Shown: positions 36,661-48,715, counted from the first letter of the stretch. The stretch: DNA of 64,000 nucleotides from Whitmania pigra (GCA_021613335.1 JAJTWR010000044.1:1862001-1926000); one strand, 5' to 3'. Notes: generated by a model not told the origin, from the sequence alone. Translations and numbers: made by a program.

Positions 36661-36884
36661 GAAAACGAGCGCTTTTATTGCACTTTATTGAGGATGGCGT
36701 CGCTAACGATGCGCAACGAACGAACATAGAACGACTACGATGCGCTTCAGTTACAGCCTCGCTGTTACTATCACCGTACGCTCGACTATTTCTGATTTAA
36801 TCTCTAAATTCATTTCTAACTTTACCCCAGCGTTTTTCTTCAAGGCTGTTGGTTTTAACTCTGTCTTTTGACCTCAATCTCAGG

Positions 36885-37260
36885 TGATCAGAAGAGCGAC
36901 TGTATGAGAGATCAGGGACCGCTCCAGAGCTCAAAGCAAGGGCAGCGTAAAATCGAATTCATGTTCCAATTACAGGCAGATCTTCTATCCACCTTTCAGA
37001 CAAAGCAGCCCAAATATGAGGTCAACATATCCTATCTCCTCCAGGCTACTCTCTCCTATAGGGAAATCTTCAAAGCCCCCGTGAAACTGGAAACAGAAGT
37101 CGAAGGGGATGTAGGTTCGAAGGGCTGCTCCGCGTCCAACCATCAGTGCCTGTCTGAGGTCAAACATCTCAGACATGTTCTCAACTTCATCGTCCTTAGA
37201 ACATTGGATCTCAAAAAGGAGGCACAGATTGAGGCAATGATAAAAATTATGTATATAATT
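36885..37260 (+). CDS. Possible exon of an unrecognised gene
   Basis: An open frame of about 120 codons follows a plausible acceptor (ATCTCAG before GTGATCAG at about 36885) in a locally GC-richer patch. It includes FQLQADLLSTFQTKQPKYEV and HLRHVLNFIVLRTLDLKK. The antisense frame is also open over 63 codons, so strand is not certain. I do not recognise it. Confidence 0.25.
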
Positions 37261-37654
37261 TTAAACTATTATATTTATGTTTATTGTTTAGTTATAATAA
37301 TGTTTAATGAAAAGAAAATTATATATTAATTTATAGTTACTTATTTAAATATAATAAATATTAGTAATTATGATTTCCTAGTTGTTTTTAAAAATAAGAA
37401 TTTCCTAGTTAGGAAAATCTAATTTTAAATCATTGAAAGCGAGCTAATTAATTTAATATTGATAAAAAATTGTCATTTCACTCTGTCATAATTTCAAGGT
37501 AATTCATGCATAATTCATGCTTTGCCTTGTAATGGCTTTAAAATATTTACGCTCAACTTTATGCAATAGTAAAACGTAACATTACATAATATGTTATTGC
37601 TATTATTAATAATTTTAATAACTCTGACTTGTATTATTCTCTTTAAATTGTTAC

Positions 37655-37870
37655 ATGGGAGAAGTAAGTCTTATAAGAGAGAAGGTCGTCACACCCAGCA
37701 AGTCTGAACTCTGCTGCTTCTTCAACGGCGTCTGCCTCAAATGCCCCTGTTACAGGGGGTACGGCAGCACCAAACCCTCCTCCCCAGCAACCACCCACAA
37801 CTCCAAGGGCAACAGCGTCGTCGACAGGGTTTTTCAGGCATTATTGTTCGGGGGGCAGTATTTCGTGCCA
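37655..37870 (+). CDS. Possible exon of an unrecognised gene
   Basis: An open, GC-richer frame with a Cys cluster (SELCCFFNGVCLKCPCYRGY) followed by a Ser/Thr/Asn-rich stretch. It stands out from the very AT-rich surroundings and could belong with the candidate exon at 36885, but no splice chain links them. Family unknown. Confidence 0.22.
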
Positions 37871-37989
37871 AATACAAGTTTAAAATCAAATCACGCACAA
37901 CCTCAGTTCAATAATTATATTTTAGTTAAAACATATTGAAAATCATCTATACAAACTAAAATTTAAAATATGTTTAATAACTGAAATGT

Positions 37990-38938
37990 TTAAAGAAATT
38001 TTAAACGCCGAGGTTTTTTGAGAGCATATAAATCTGCTATTCTATCAAGAAAATCTTCCGTTGGAACTTCGGGACCTTCAGTGCTTATGGTCATACAATG
38101 AGTTAAAGTTTCTGGTAGCATTCTATTTCTTGCTTTGCTTAGAATCCGGTTCATTGTATTGAATGATCTTTCTACTGAAGCAGTTGTTACTGGAATTACA
38201 AGAATTTCACAAAGCCTTTGTAGTTCACAGTATCCCAAATCAGCTTCCAATATTTTGTTCAATGGGTTTTCATCTGTTTTGTACTTTTTGCATTCAACCA
38301 CAGATTTTATGAAAAATTTAAAAGATGTTAAATCCTCGAGTACAGCTTCTGCATTTAGAATGGGAAAGTTGTTACAAAAAGTTATGATGTCTTCGTCTTG
38401 AATATTTGACATTGATTCAAAAGTTTCAAATTGACTTGCAAATAACATAATCTCAATCGATTTGTCATTAAATCTGTCTTAAATTTTTTTGATGACGGTG
38501 TCACAATACCTCTTCATTCCGGTTAATACGCTTTTAGCACTTTCATCTTCAACCAGGTGTGTTTCTAATTTTATCTCATCAACTTTGCATTTAATCTTTT
38601 TTTAATGACTCTCTGTAAATGGTATCTTCGCACTGCTTCACAATGTCATTAAAGTGCAATTTTGTTGAAGTAATCAATGGGATGACTTTAGTCAAACTTA
38701 AATCTTTTTTTTGTAAAGCATTGCTGGGAAAAGAGAGTGCACTGAGAATTTCATTCATAACTTGGCAGATGATTATAAAACTTTCATTTCCAATCTCAAG
38801 CAAAATCCCACCAACTAATGAAGCCAAATTTTCTCCTTCTTTGTGAATATGCTCACATGCTATCAAAATTGATTTTAAACTTCTGAAGACAGCATTCACA
38901 ATCTGTGGTGGGACAGCCACTTCAATACATTCAAACAA
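37990..38938 (-). pseudogene. hAT-type transposase remnant (dimerisation domain)
   Basis: On the minus strand 38448-37990 ends with the hAT C-terminal dimerisation signature: LCEILVIPVTTASVERSFNT, then MNRILSKARNRML. The upstream frame 38938-38591 gives a helical central domain, and the two are separated by stop codons near 38480 and 38595. The style is that of domesticated or DUF4371/ZMYM1-like hAT transposases. The N-terminal zinc finger is not visible. It differs from the hAT family at 16.6 and 50.5 kb. Confidence 0.7.
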
Positions 38939-39095
38939 ACCATATACTAAATATCTTAGTCCAAAGACCTGTTAACAAATAAGATTTTAGATCGCTACGG
39001 ATGGTAGGAAAATTTTTTTAAACTTTTTTGTCTTAGATTTATGAGTTTTTACATACACTTTTAGTCAGAATTTTTTAAAAATTTATCTTTATTTT

Positions 39096-39147
39096 CGGGG
39101 GGGGGGGGCGATGGCTGAGCTCCGGGGGGGGGGGGGGGGGAAATCCC
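39096..39147. repeat. Poly-G tracts
   Basis: Two G runs (about 12 and about 18 G) separated by GCGATGGCTGAGCTCC and followed by a C-rich stretch. Capable of forming G-quadruplex, and also a common site of assembly error. Confidence 0.9.
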
Positions 39148-39169
39148 CCCGAAGGTATGCCTAAAAGAA

Positions 39170-39896
39170 ACTTGACAATGTCAAGTTTGTTCCAGAACAA
39201 AACGAGTGTCCTACACCCAATTCCTTTACAGGAACTTTCTACAGTTCGATCATTAATGATGTTTCTTTGAGTGAAGATATTTCTAGTGATGACGTCGTTA
39301 ATGTAACTGGTTTGCCGAGTGATGAGAGTTTTGTAATGATTGAGGTTCATCGGGTTGCAGAGAATACTGATGACAATGTCCAGTTTGATCCAGAGCAATG
39401 TGAGTGTCTTACACTCAATTGTTTATTCAATAATGATGTTCCTTTGAATGAAAATATTTCTAATGATGACGACGTCGATATAGCTGATTCGCAGAGTGAT
39501 GCGAGTCTCGTAATGGCAGGTTAATCAGGTATCAGAGGATACTGATGACGATGTCAAATTTACTCCAGAGCGTAATGAGTGTCTTATACTCAATTCTTTG
39601 TGTTTGTTCGATAATGATGTTTCTTTGGGTGAAGACATGTCTGATAATAACGTTTTTGATGAAACTGATTCGTATACTGATGCAAGTTTCGTGAGGACCG
39701 ATGTTCATCAGATATCAAATGATACTGATGGCAATGTCGATTGTGCTATAGACCAAAGGGAATGTCATTCACTGAAATCCTTTCGGTCATTAGGTAATGA
39801 CAAATGTAAAATGTTTTACATTGATAATGAAACCTTGTTTCATACCGAGATCTCTTTGAGTCATGCAGTAAAGCAATTATGCTTCGTGCATTATTA
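39170..39896 (+). pseudogene. Acidic tandem-repeat reading frame (3-4 units)
   Basis: Units of about 175-200 bp encode a repeated acidic motif of the form ..D.NV.F.PEQ.ECLTLN.LF.NDV.L.E..S.DD..D...S.ASFV. Phrases such as ENISNDDDVDIADSQSDAS and EDMSDNNVFDETDSYTDAS show the repeat. Units begin near 39172, 39372, 39547 and 39728. The frame shifts at about 39515, where two bases are missing relative to the neighbouring unit and a stop follows. No start codon with context or partner exon was found. Confidence 0.5.
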
Positions 39897-40218
39897 ATTA
39901 TTATTATTATGTTAATTATTTCTTCAGCCGAGCAGACGGTTTGGATTATCCTTTGACATCTTCTCTGTCTCGTATATCAAGGGGTCAACAGATGATAATT
40001 TGTATTTATGACAACGGAAAACCCCGAATTTCTGGCTAGCCTCCTTCCCTCCCCTTGCCCTCTACTATTGGCGTTCAGGTGGAGCCTCGCCTTGTGTGGC
40101 AGGTTTTTCTTATTTCATTTCATTTGTTAAAAAATTTCAAATCATGATAACTCAACGACTTATTAGATCATTTACTCAAAATTAAAAATGTAAATAATAA
40201 TAAGGATGACTTATTAAC

Positions 40219-42095
40219 TTGGCCTCTAAAACGAGAGCACAAATTCCAGCCCCAAGAGGCGCACTGGCCGATGTACCACCATGGTCAGATGTACATTGAC
40301 CCCTCAGATCTGTCGTTATCTATGTTTAACTGATTGTCACATTCAATATTGTTGCCTGATCTTTTATTAGTATTCATAATTATTTTTATAATTATTTCAG
40401 GTTTTAAATCATTCAAAAATGTTTTAGGAATAACGATAAAATAGAATCAATAACAGCAATAATAATAATAAAAAATAATGATAACGATGAGGATAATTAC
40501 AAATGCCGACATGGAGCACTGACATTTTTTCTGGAATTACTAACAATGCGCCTCTCTCCAACATATCCACTGCTCTATGTGGCTGCCAAAATGGATGTGC
40601 ATGGTTCGGCATATGGAGCAACTAAACCATTTTCAGTGACACTACTCAGCGAAATGGTGTATATGAGGTTTTGATAGCCATCACATGCACAAGTATCATC
40701 AAGCTCTCCATTTCCTGCTGAGAATACAATGATGGCCCAGGAGCGAAGTTGTGTATGGCGGGATGTGTATGAAAAGTAAAATCAACAACGGGTGGATCCC
40801 AGGTTGCACTCAGCACATCAATCAGACCAATAACCATCCTAATCTGAGATTTTATAGAAGTTGATGATGTTCATTGATATTATGCTTTTTTATTATGCCA
40901 TACATACATTCTTATAATGGTAGAACACCAATAGGTGGTTTGGAATGCATCAACAAAATCCATTCATCAAAATGTAATCAACATTTATTATTGAATCAAA
41001 CTATTTATAATTATAAAAAGTAAGGGTTAGGGATGTTTGATCCCATCTAACATTAGATATCATCACCATTGTCATTAACTTTGTCAACCTCAGAAATGAC
41101 ATGTTCTATCGAAGCCCAAAGTCAATAGGTGTGTTCTTGCAATTGTCTTTCCATCATCTGCTGGCCCAAATGATATGCTATAGATGTCTACATAGTTAGT
41201 GTTCAGCTTGAAAGGCAGTGATTCCGTGTCATCTGAAAAGTTGCCACGTCCAAGCAACCGAACTCCTGCAAAAAAGAAGTCAATTTGTTGTGCATGTAGT
41301 TAGCAATATCAACCAATCATGGTGATGAGCTTAAAGGCTTGTGCATGAGGACATGGTGGTAATGATTAAAATGCACTTGTGACAACCTCCGACGGATGTG
41401 CCGTAAGCAACTTCAATGCCGCATACATTATTGTTGGCTGCAGCGGCAATCTGTTTTGCACACATGGTTCCGTGTCTGAGAAGATAATCATGGACTGATA
41501 ATTTCCATAAATAGCAACGGTCATCATAATGAACATTGTGTAACAATCTTCATTAAATATTTCTGCAAAAACACAAAGCTCCTCTGAAGCTATGCTCATG
41601 CTGCCTTCCAAATTATTTATTATTAATATTATACATACCGATTGGTGTTATTAGAATCGTAATGTGGACGAGGATATCTATCCCAATCTATCAAGTCATA
41701 ACTTGATTTGGAATCCTTAAGAAAATTATTTTGTGAGCATTAAATAAATTTAAGATCATGTTAATGAACAGTTGAGCAGTCAGCGAATGATTCTGTTGAT
41801 TATTGGACAATCAAATCAACATCTTGATTGACTAAATCACAGGAATGTCATTTGGGGATGGCATGAGGACTAAAAAAACATCTCTTTCCAATGCTAGATA
41901 GTTTGCCCCTTGAACAGTTGAAATGACATCCCTTCTAAATCGGTCAGAACTCATTGTGCATAAAAAAATATTCCAATAAGTTTGAATTTATTACATAATT
42001 TTGAGCAAGGTCTGGATTGTCTTATTCCAGACCATTGTCGATGACAGCCATATGAACTCCTCTCACATGAATCTCACTGTGAAGCCTGCCATCAC
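40219..42095 (-). pseudogene. Proprotein convertase (furin/kexin-type) catalytic domain, disrupted
   Basis: Proprotein convertases are secretory-pathway Ser proteases that cut at dibasic sites. Catalytic exons occur in order on the minus strand: Asp exon (to 41995, GVHMAVIDNGLE, stop, DNPDL), 41715-41639 (SYDLIDWDRYPRPHYDSN), His exon 41475-41387 (RHGTMCAKQIAAAANNNVCG), 41265-41101 (NYVDIYSISFGPADDGKT), oxyanion-Asn exon about 40843-40545 (VFSAGNGELDDTCACDGY), Ser exon 40319-40219 (HGGTSASAPLGAGICAL). Splice phases mostly match. Disabling changes: TAA in the Asp exon, TAG in the ATYSSG position of the Asn exon, and a frame break before the Asn motif. The start of the Asp exon runs into a LINE insertion at about 42100; the prodomain, P-domain and C-terminus were not found. 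Either a recent pseudogene or a gene with sequence errors. Confidence 0.8.
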
Positions 42096-43230
42096 AAATA
42101 TATGCCGCTTTGGGAGAGATCCTACTAATACTAAGCTCTGTCTCACTCTTTCGAACTCTGAGGCATTAAGAGACTTGATCTCGTCGTCCAGAATTCTCAG
42201 AATTTCCCAAGATGCTGACGTCCGAGAAGTGTTCATGAATTATGACTTGACGCCCAGTGAAGCTAAAGCGGCCTACCAGAAAAGATGCCAAAGAAGACTG
42301 AAAACCGCGCAGAGTGGCCCAACTAAGGCATCTGCGGTTCAGACACAATCAACCTCTCGGCCCTTTCGGAAATAAACTAAAATCATGGGCTTCCACAAAT
42401 ATCAGAAGCCTAATCAGCAAAAGAGAAGAACTATCTTTGTTTCTGAAAAGCCTCCCTACAGTCTGCTATTGAAAGGTTGGTGTCATGGAGCAACAAGTGG
42501 CAACTACAGCTTGCTCCTGAGAAATGCATTCAAATATCCATCAGGGCAGCTCATACCAAAACTCCACCAAGACATTACACAATTGCTTCCCAAACAGTAC
42601 CTCTATTAGAAACTACACGAGATCTTGGAGTCCTCATCGACGACAAACTTACATACAAGGCACACATCAGCAATATTGTCCACAAAGCATCTGTGAGGTT
42701 ACGCTTGATTTCCAAATGCTTTCGCACCGGGAACAAAAACATTTTAACCAAGGCATACTGCTCCTACGTCCGGCCAATCCTCGAGTATTGCTCCCCAATA
42801 TGGAACCGACACACTAAACAACTTACAATGAAAATAGAAAGGGTGCAAAAATACTTCACAAGATTGATTCCTGGTCTCAGAGCACTGCCCTATCACGATA
42901 GACTAAAACAACTCGGACTCAAAACCCTCGAACATCGTCGCCTCATCTGTGACTTATGCTTATGTTACAAAATAATCCACGGCCATACTATATGCAAAAT
43001 TCCCAAGCTCCCTACGTTTCTAGCTTCCAGAAACCTTGGTCATCCCCTTGGTCTACGCCAAGAGAAGTGTCTCACCAGTAGAGATGTGAGCGTGAAATAT
43101 TTCAATTGTTTTATTTCAAAATGTTTTGTTCTTTTTGAAATATTTCAACACAAAAAAAAACACAAAAAAAAACATAAAAAACAAAACAAAAAATTTATAA
43201 CTTTAAAAATGAAGTTTTGATGTTCTAAAG
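42096..43230 (+). mobile_element. LINE (Jockey/CR1-like) fragment
   Basis: The plus-strand frame to 42375 resembles a LINE ORF segment (VREVFMNYDLTPSEAKAAYQ). From 42477 the C-terminal part of a reverse transcriptase follows (RDLGVLIDDKLTYKAHISNI, then SYVRPILEYCSPIWNRHTKQ). It ends in an A-rich tail at 43150-43200. It is internally deleted and interrupts the convertase pseudogene's upstream side. Confidence 0.8.
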
Positions 43231-43260
43231 AAACAACCCTTGTCCTGAAATAATTATTTT

Positions 43261-43932
43261 TTAAGTTTCCCGATGCCTAGCTATATAATTTACAATTGTG
43301 CCCTCTGGTAGAAGCACTTTTTGTGGCTTCGAAAAACTGTTCAGGCAAAAGGCCTTCCCTTCCCGATAAAATTTTGCCTCGATGAGGTCCCCTCTATTTC
43401 TTCTCTTTTCCAGAGTCGTTAATTTACATCTATTTAATCTTTCCTCGTAACTCAGCTTTCCAAAACCTTCTATCATCCTGATTGCCCTTTTTTGTACTCT
43501 TTCCAACACTTCTACATCCTTTCTCAAATGAGGGTTCCACACTTGCACACAGTACTCAAGATGTGGCCTTACTAATGCCTTATACAATCTCAGTATTACA
43601 TACTTGTCCCTACTCACTAATGTTCTCTTTATCATTCCAAGTACTCTGTTTGCTTTTTTAGCAACTTCCATGCACTGTTGAGATGCTTTTCCATTGTTTT
43701 GCCTTATTACCCCCAGATCCCTTTCATGATTAGATTGCTCCAGAATGCTTCCTCCAAATACATATTCAACTTTCGTGTTTTTGCATCCCATATGCATAAT
43801 GGAGCATTTGCTTACGTTGAAAAGCATCTGCCAATCTTCTGCCCATTTGAATAACTTGTTAAAGTCTTCCTTAAGTATATCCAGTATTTCAGTGCATATT
43901 AATTTATCCTTGCTTCTGCACTTTATTTGCAC
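43261..43932 (-). mobile_element. LINE (CR1-like) reverse transcriptase fragment
   Basis: One 223-codon open frame covers the thumb and C-terminal region of a non-LTR reverse transcriptase: LFKWAEDWQMLFNVSKCSIM, then ERDLGVI, then LYKALVRPHLEYCVQVWNPH, then KRRNRGDLIEA. The catalytic fingers and palm are missing. It is a different family from the neighbouring fragments and the frame is intact, so it is younger. Confidence 0.85.
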
Positions 43933-43959
43933 ACAATTTGTTGAACTTACCCAAATTTG

Positions 43960-44665
43960 CGTAAGTGGTCATTGAATGACCCTTCAATTTGTTGTGTAAT
44001 AAATAAATAAATGAGCTGCTTGTTATGGAGGCTCCAGACCGGGGAGCAACATTTGAGGATTGGCCGAACATAGGTGCAGTATGCTCTGGTCTTGAAAGAA
44101 AGCATTTGAGGATTAGGCGAGTTCTGACAAAGGCCTTATGAATGATGTTGTTGATATGGGCTTTGAAGGTGAGTTTATTATCGATGAGGACACCAAGGTC
44201 ACGTATATTGTCTGCGAAGGATATGGGTCGTGAGTAGATTGTGTATTTGTTGGGCATAGTGATGCCCCCCGTTGTTTTAATGGAAGCTTGGAGGCATTAG
44301 TCTGGGGCTAATTGTAATTGCCATTTTTTGCTCCATAACACCAACCTGTTGATAGCAGTTTGTAAGGAAGAGCTGTGAGGAGATGATGATGTTGAGTATA
44401 GCTTGATGTCATCTGCGAAGAGTTTATATTTGACAGAGTTGTCCGTCCACAACATCGTTTATGTAAATAAGGAAAAGCGTAGGATACTCCCTTGAGGCAC
44501 ACTAATAGTCACATCTTTATTGCTGGATGATTGCCCATTCGCCTTGACAGCTTGAATTCTATTGGCTAGAAACCTCTCTATCCATAAAATTAGATTGCCT
44601 GAAATTCCATAAGCTTGATGTTTTATCAGCAATTTTAGATGAGACACTGATTTATTTAGAGTCAC
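43960..44665 (-). mobile_element. LINE (Jockey/CR1-like) fragment, frame broken
   Basis: Minus-strand pieces in different frames follow a reverse transcriptase: LILWIERFLANRIQAVKANG and VPQGSILRFSLFT (the PQGS motif), then a frame-shifted section, then DLGVLIDNKLTFKAHINNII. It is the same family as the plus-strand copy at 42477. At least two frameshifts are present. Confidence 0.75.
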
Positions 44666-46365
44666 ATTTATATGATGATTCGTATTGGAATTTCAAACTT
44701 GTTGGGTTTGATAATGATGTTAATATGGATCTATTGGTAAAACAATGATTATTTATTATCGAACACAAATAATTTTATTATTTAACTAACCTTTGGCTTT
44801 CCATTCATTAACAGTTGACCCCCGATGCATGTCCCAACCTTACATCTCAGGGAGCTTGTGTCATTCTGGTCCTCGTCTGCAACCTGAGTTCCACATTCAA
44901 AACCTCAGAAATGGAGGGCGTCATTCCGTGTCCCTCGTGTGATTTTGTCTCGCCGGACATTTCCATGGTTGTTGCGAAGTAGGAAGGCTCCACTGCCAGG
45001 TCCACTACAAAATGATAACACAAAGCTGTCAACTCAGCTCTTCCAATACTATGTCTCTAAGTGGTGTTGAATGAAATCCTACCTTCACGGCCTGGCACCT
45101 TGCAGTCTACGGGTTCAATTCCAAAGAAGGGAGTTGAAGTTAATTGAAAACAAAATTGATTAATTCTTTATAAACTCACTTAAACTTGTCTAAAACAACT
45201 TTCGATGTTGAGTTGGAGATTACATTTGCAATTTAAATTAGACATTTGTTAGTGAATAATGCTGCACGAGTATTGTATTCGTCCATCTGTTCAACCGTTC
45301 ACCCATCCATCCATCCAATGCATTTCCTTCGGTCTGGATGAACCGACCCAGTTTCGAGTTTAAAAGTGTGAAGGTCAGTTGAATTAAGAACGAAGAAAAT
45401 GATTTTAAATCATTCTTTTTGCTTCGGGGATGAAATGTTGCTCAACAGCTTCAAAGATTCAAAAAATTGTTCCGCATTCATCACCCGTTTTATGCTGTTT
45501 TTGTGAATATTCATCTTATTCTTGTTGATGTTTTTGTGTCTGCAGCATTTAAATGTCATTGTTTGGAATTCTGAGTTTTTCCTTGAGACTCTGATGATTA
45601 TGATCATGAAATTCTTGGTCAGTTTTTATTAATTAATAATAATTGTTAGTAACAAATTGCAATTTGTTTTAAATAATGTTGCATATGTTAAATATTGAAT
45701 GTGCTCTAATTTTGAATCTCAAATTACTGAAAAAGTCATGCAGAGTTTAACGTTTCCTGATTTCAATAACTGGCAAGTCTTCTCCTTCACTTTCACTCTC
45801 TCACTCACTTCACTGGTGCAATCACCCTCCGGATGTCGATTTTCCGGTTGATTGATTTCAATCGCGAACAAATCTTGCTGTCAGAAACAAGTCGAACCTC
45901 TTCAAGCTGAGTTCACGTAAATAGGTCACGTTGTCCGAAATTGTGGACAATTTATTATTATTAATATATTAATATTATTAATCAATAATCTCTTGTTATT
46001 TCACCGCCACCATCATCATGATCATTGTAATCATTGAAATCATTAAAGGCTGAACGTACAGATTCTTTTCTTGAAAAAGTAACAAGTTTGCGTTTAACAA
46101 TATAAAATTCAATTGGATTAAATTGCATTTATTTGAATTTATTTTTGAAATTGAATTGATATATTTGAAATACATTTTCATTCATTAATATTAAATATTC
46201 TATGTTTATTGTAATTCAATTTATTATAACTATTTTAAACTTATTATTGGAACCGAGGACTCAGAGGTCATAGTTTATGACCTTGGTATCGTTTTCCTCT
46301 TCTTAGAGCAGCTTTGAGTAACAACGAGGGATAACATTTCCTCAGAAGCATCTTATTGGTTTCCT
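44666..46365. other. Intergenic DNA with an uncertain exon-like patch
   Basis: On the minus strand 45035-44790, one frame reads VRRDKITRGTRNDALHF, a stop, then GFECGTQVADEDQNDTSSLR and CKVGTCIGGQLLMNGKPK, bounded by TTTGTAG and GTTAGT. A different frame over the same bases is also open. It may be an old exon, but I cannot assign it. Otherwise AT-rich with a short CCAT repeat at 45300. Confidence 0.25.
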
Positions 46366-46572
46366 AGTTTCCATGACAAACATCCACTGCATCATCAATC
46401 GTTTGATGGAGCGAATGCTCGTCCAGGTGATTGAAGACATGCTTGTGATGGCGTGCTGATCTGTGCCTTGGGAACCAATGGAAATCAGCCACGATCTTTG
46501 AACCTGGTTGATGTTTCCAAGGACTTGATTTTCTTAAAGATGGAAGATTGTGATCATTCAGAGGGAGCTCTA
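46366..46572 (-). CDS. Possible His-rich exon, unrecognised
   Basis: On the minus strand an acceptor-like TTTTTAATAG is followed by about 63 open codons including KIVADFHWFPRHRSARHHKH and VFNHLDEHSLHQTIDDAVD, then a possible GTTTGT donor. It is less AT-rich than its surroundings. No family recognised and no partner exon found. Confidence 0.25.
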
Positions 46573-47384
46573 TTAAAAATATTTAAAAATAAAATAAAAT
46601 GAAAATATCTTACAATAACGATTTTAATTAATTTTTATGATAATGGTTCTGCGATTGACAATATGGAAGTCGGTACCGACTTGCCGTGACAACCAGCAAA
46701 GTCATCCACGATAAAATAACCTCAAAGACATCGAATAATGTGTTCTGACTTCATTATACAAACGAATGTGTTTGTGATCATGCCTTAAAATATAACCTGG
46801 TACTATTCTTGTTTGCTATTAATGTTAGTATCAATTAATAAGCTGATAATGCTTCAAATAAAACTAATTAATATTGTTATGAAACCGAAGCCATTAAACG
46901 GATGGCCAGCAAAAGCCATTATCACATCTAGTTTGAAATGGCTTTTCTGCCTTCAGACGTATCAAGTCTCACAATTTATTGAGTAGTGGTTACGTTGGCA
47001 TGCATGCTTCCACAGCCATGTTGCTTATTATTGTATTTGAACCATTTCAAAATTGTACTACAAAAGTTATTTCAGATTTTTTTTACATTCAAGTTTATTC
47101 AAAGTAAAAGTTATATAAAAGTTTAAATTTACACAGTTATCTATTAAATTACTGCTGATTTGTTACCCAAACATTCTCTGTATCATTCACAAAGTCGTAT
47201 TTAATTAATAGACTGTAAAATTTAGCGGTAACATTTGAATATTATTGGGATTTCATCGATAAATGCCCTTGATGTTTTGGAGATTTTCGCGTCTGAGCAT
47301 GGGATATCTTCCTGTCCAGTAAATAATTGTTATTACAGGAATCACAAAAGCTGATTATTGTAGTAAGACACTTTATAAATACTC

Positions 47385-48010
47385 TCCGTTAATTATAAGT
47401 TCAATATTAATCAATTTCATGATATCATTTTATTGTATAAAAACTATCTATAAAATTTCAATTAAATTTAACTTGTAGAATATGCAAAATAGCATTATAG
47501 GTAGGAATTGACCGGGGACCCCGGTCCCGGCTTATTTGGCGACCCCGGCCCTTGTGGAATTGCTGAATGGCAACACTGGTTGGGGTACCCCAAAATTTCA
47601 CACAAAATCAAATTTTTATTTATAAAAATTTCATTGAGAAGAAATTTTGTTACAATACATATTTATGATCATCCCGTAAATTTTCACCGGTACCTCATCG
47701 CCGAATAATTTAAAGAATCAATCTACTACAATTGGTGATCAATAACCATGAAACACATTTTTAACACCAGAAAATTATTTAAACTTTAAAAATATGAAAC
47801 TCAAGTTTGCTAATGCAAATAGTTTTTCTTGTCTTTCTCCGATAGCTGACGAAGGAATTTTTTCCAGGACTGATAATTGAAAGTTGTTGGTCATCCTATT
47901 CTCCGAGCTTAAATTCTACTGAAATCGTCGGGAGAAAGTGTATTCAATATTGGCTTAAAGCAATGGAGACAGCTCAACTCCAAATCTTAACAAGAAATCG
48001 TCATTAAAAA
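47385..48010 (+). mobile_element. Degraded Tc1/mariner remnant
   Basis: 47390-47500 is related to the left part of the Tc1 fragment at 16741 (TTAATTATAAGTTCAATATT and AATATGCAAAATAGCATT). Around 47880-47960 the plus strand gives SYSPSLNSTEIVGRKCIQ, resembling the transposase PSxSPDLNPIE motif. GC-rich sequence at 47510-47570 ending GGCAACACTGG looks like an inserted hAT end. Confidence 0.5.
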
Positions 48011-48499
48011 TTTTTTAAAGTTACATCGTTTTCTTTTCATTTCAAAGTAATCTACCAAACATGGAAAAGCGAAACTATTTTATTGTTTATGTGTGTTTTA
48101 CTATATTGCCCCTAAACGTCAATAATTTCAAAAGTATTTTTCGCCTAAGCCATTTTCAGTTGTGGTAAACGTGAGGGGACAAAGTTTAGCTGAAATCAGG
48201 TCATGGAATAACATGAACGTCCTTATTTATTTTTTTATGAATTTGTTCTCTAGTTAGTCAATACAATATTAGCTGCAAACTTAATTCTATTCTTTAAAAA
48301 AACAAATTTCATCACTGAAATTTTTTATTAAGACATTTTTATACAACGAGCAATACGAGGTAGTCACATAAAACATGAATTGATTGCTTTGTTCTTGAAC
48401 ACTAAGAGCTAGTGAGATTTTTCTTTGAATAGGTGACGAAAACTGAAAATATTTGAACTTTATGTGCTAAAGCGTTTCTATCAACCTGGATTAATAATA

Positions 48500-48715
<216 letters not shown>

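Noticed and set aside
41366..41611. 81-codon minus frame over the convertase His exon
   Set aside because: It is a shadow in another frame; the HGTMCA frame with its splice sites fits the family.
44790..45095. Convertase prodomain or Cys-rich exon
   Set aside because: Two different frames are open over the same bases and neither shows a convincing prodomain; left unassigned.
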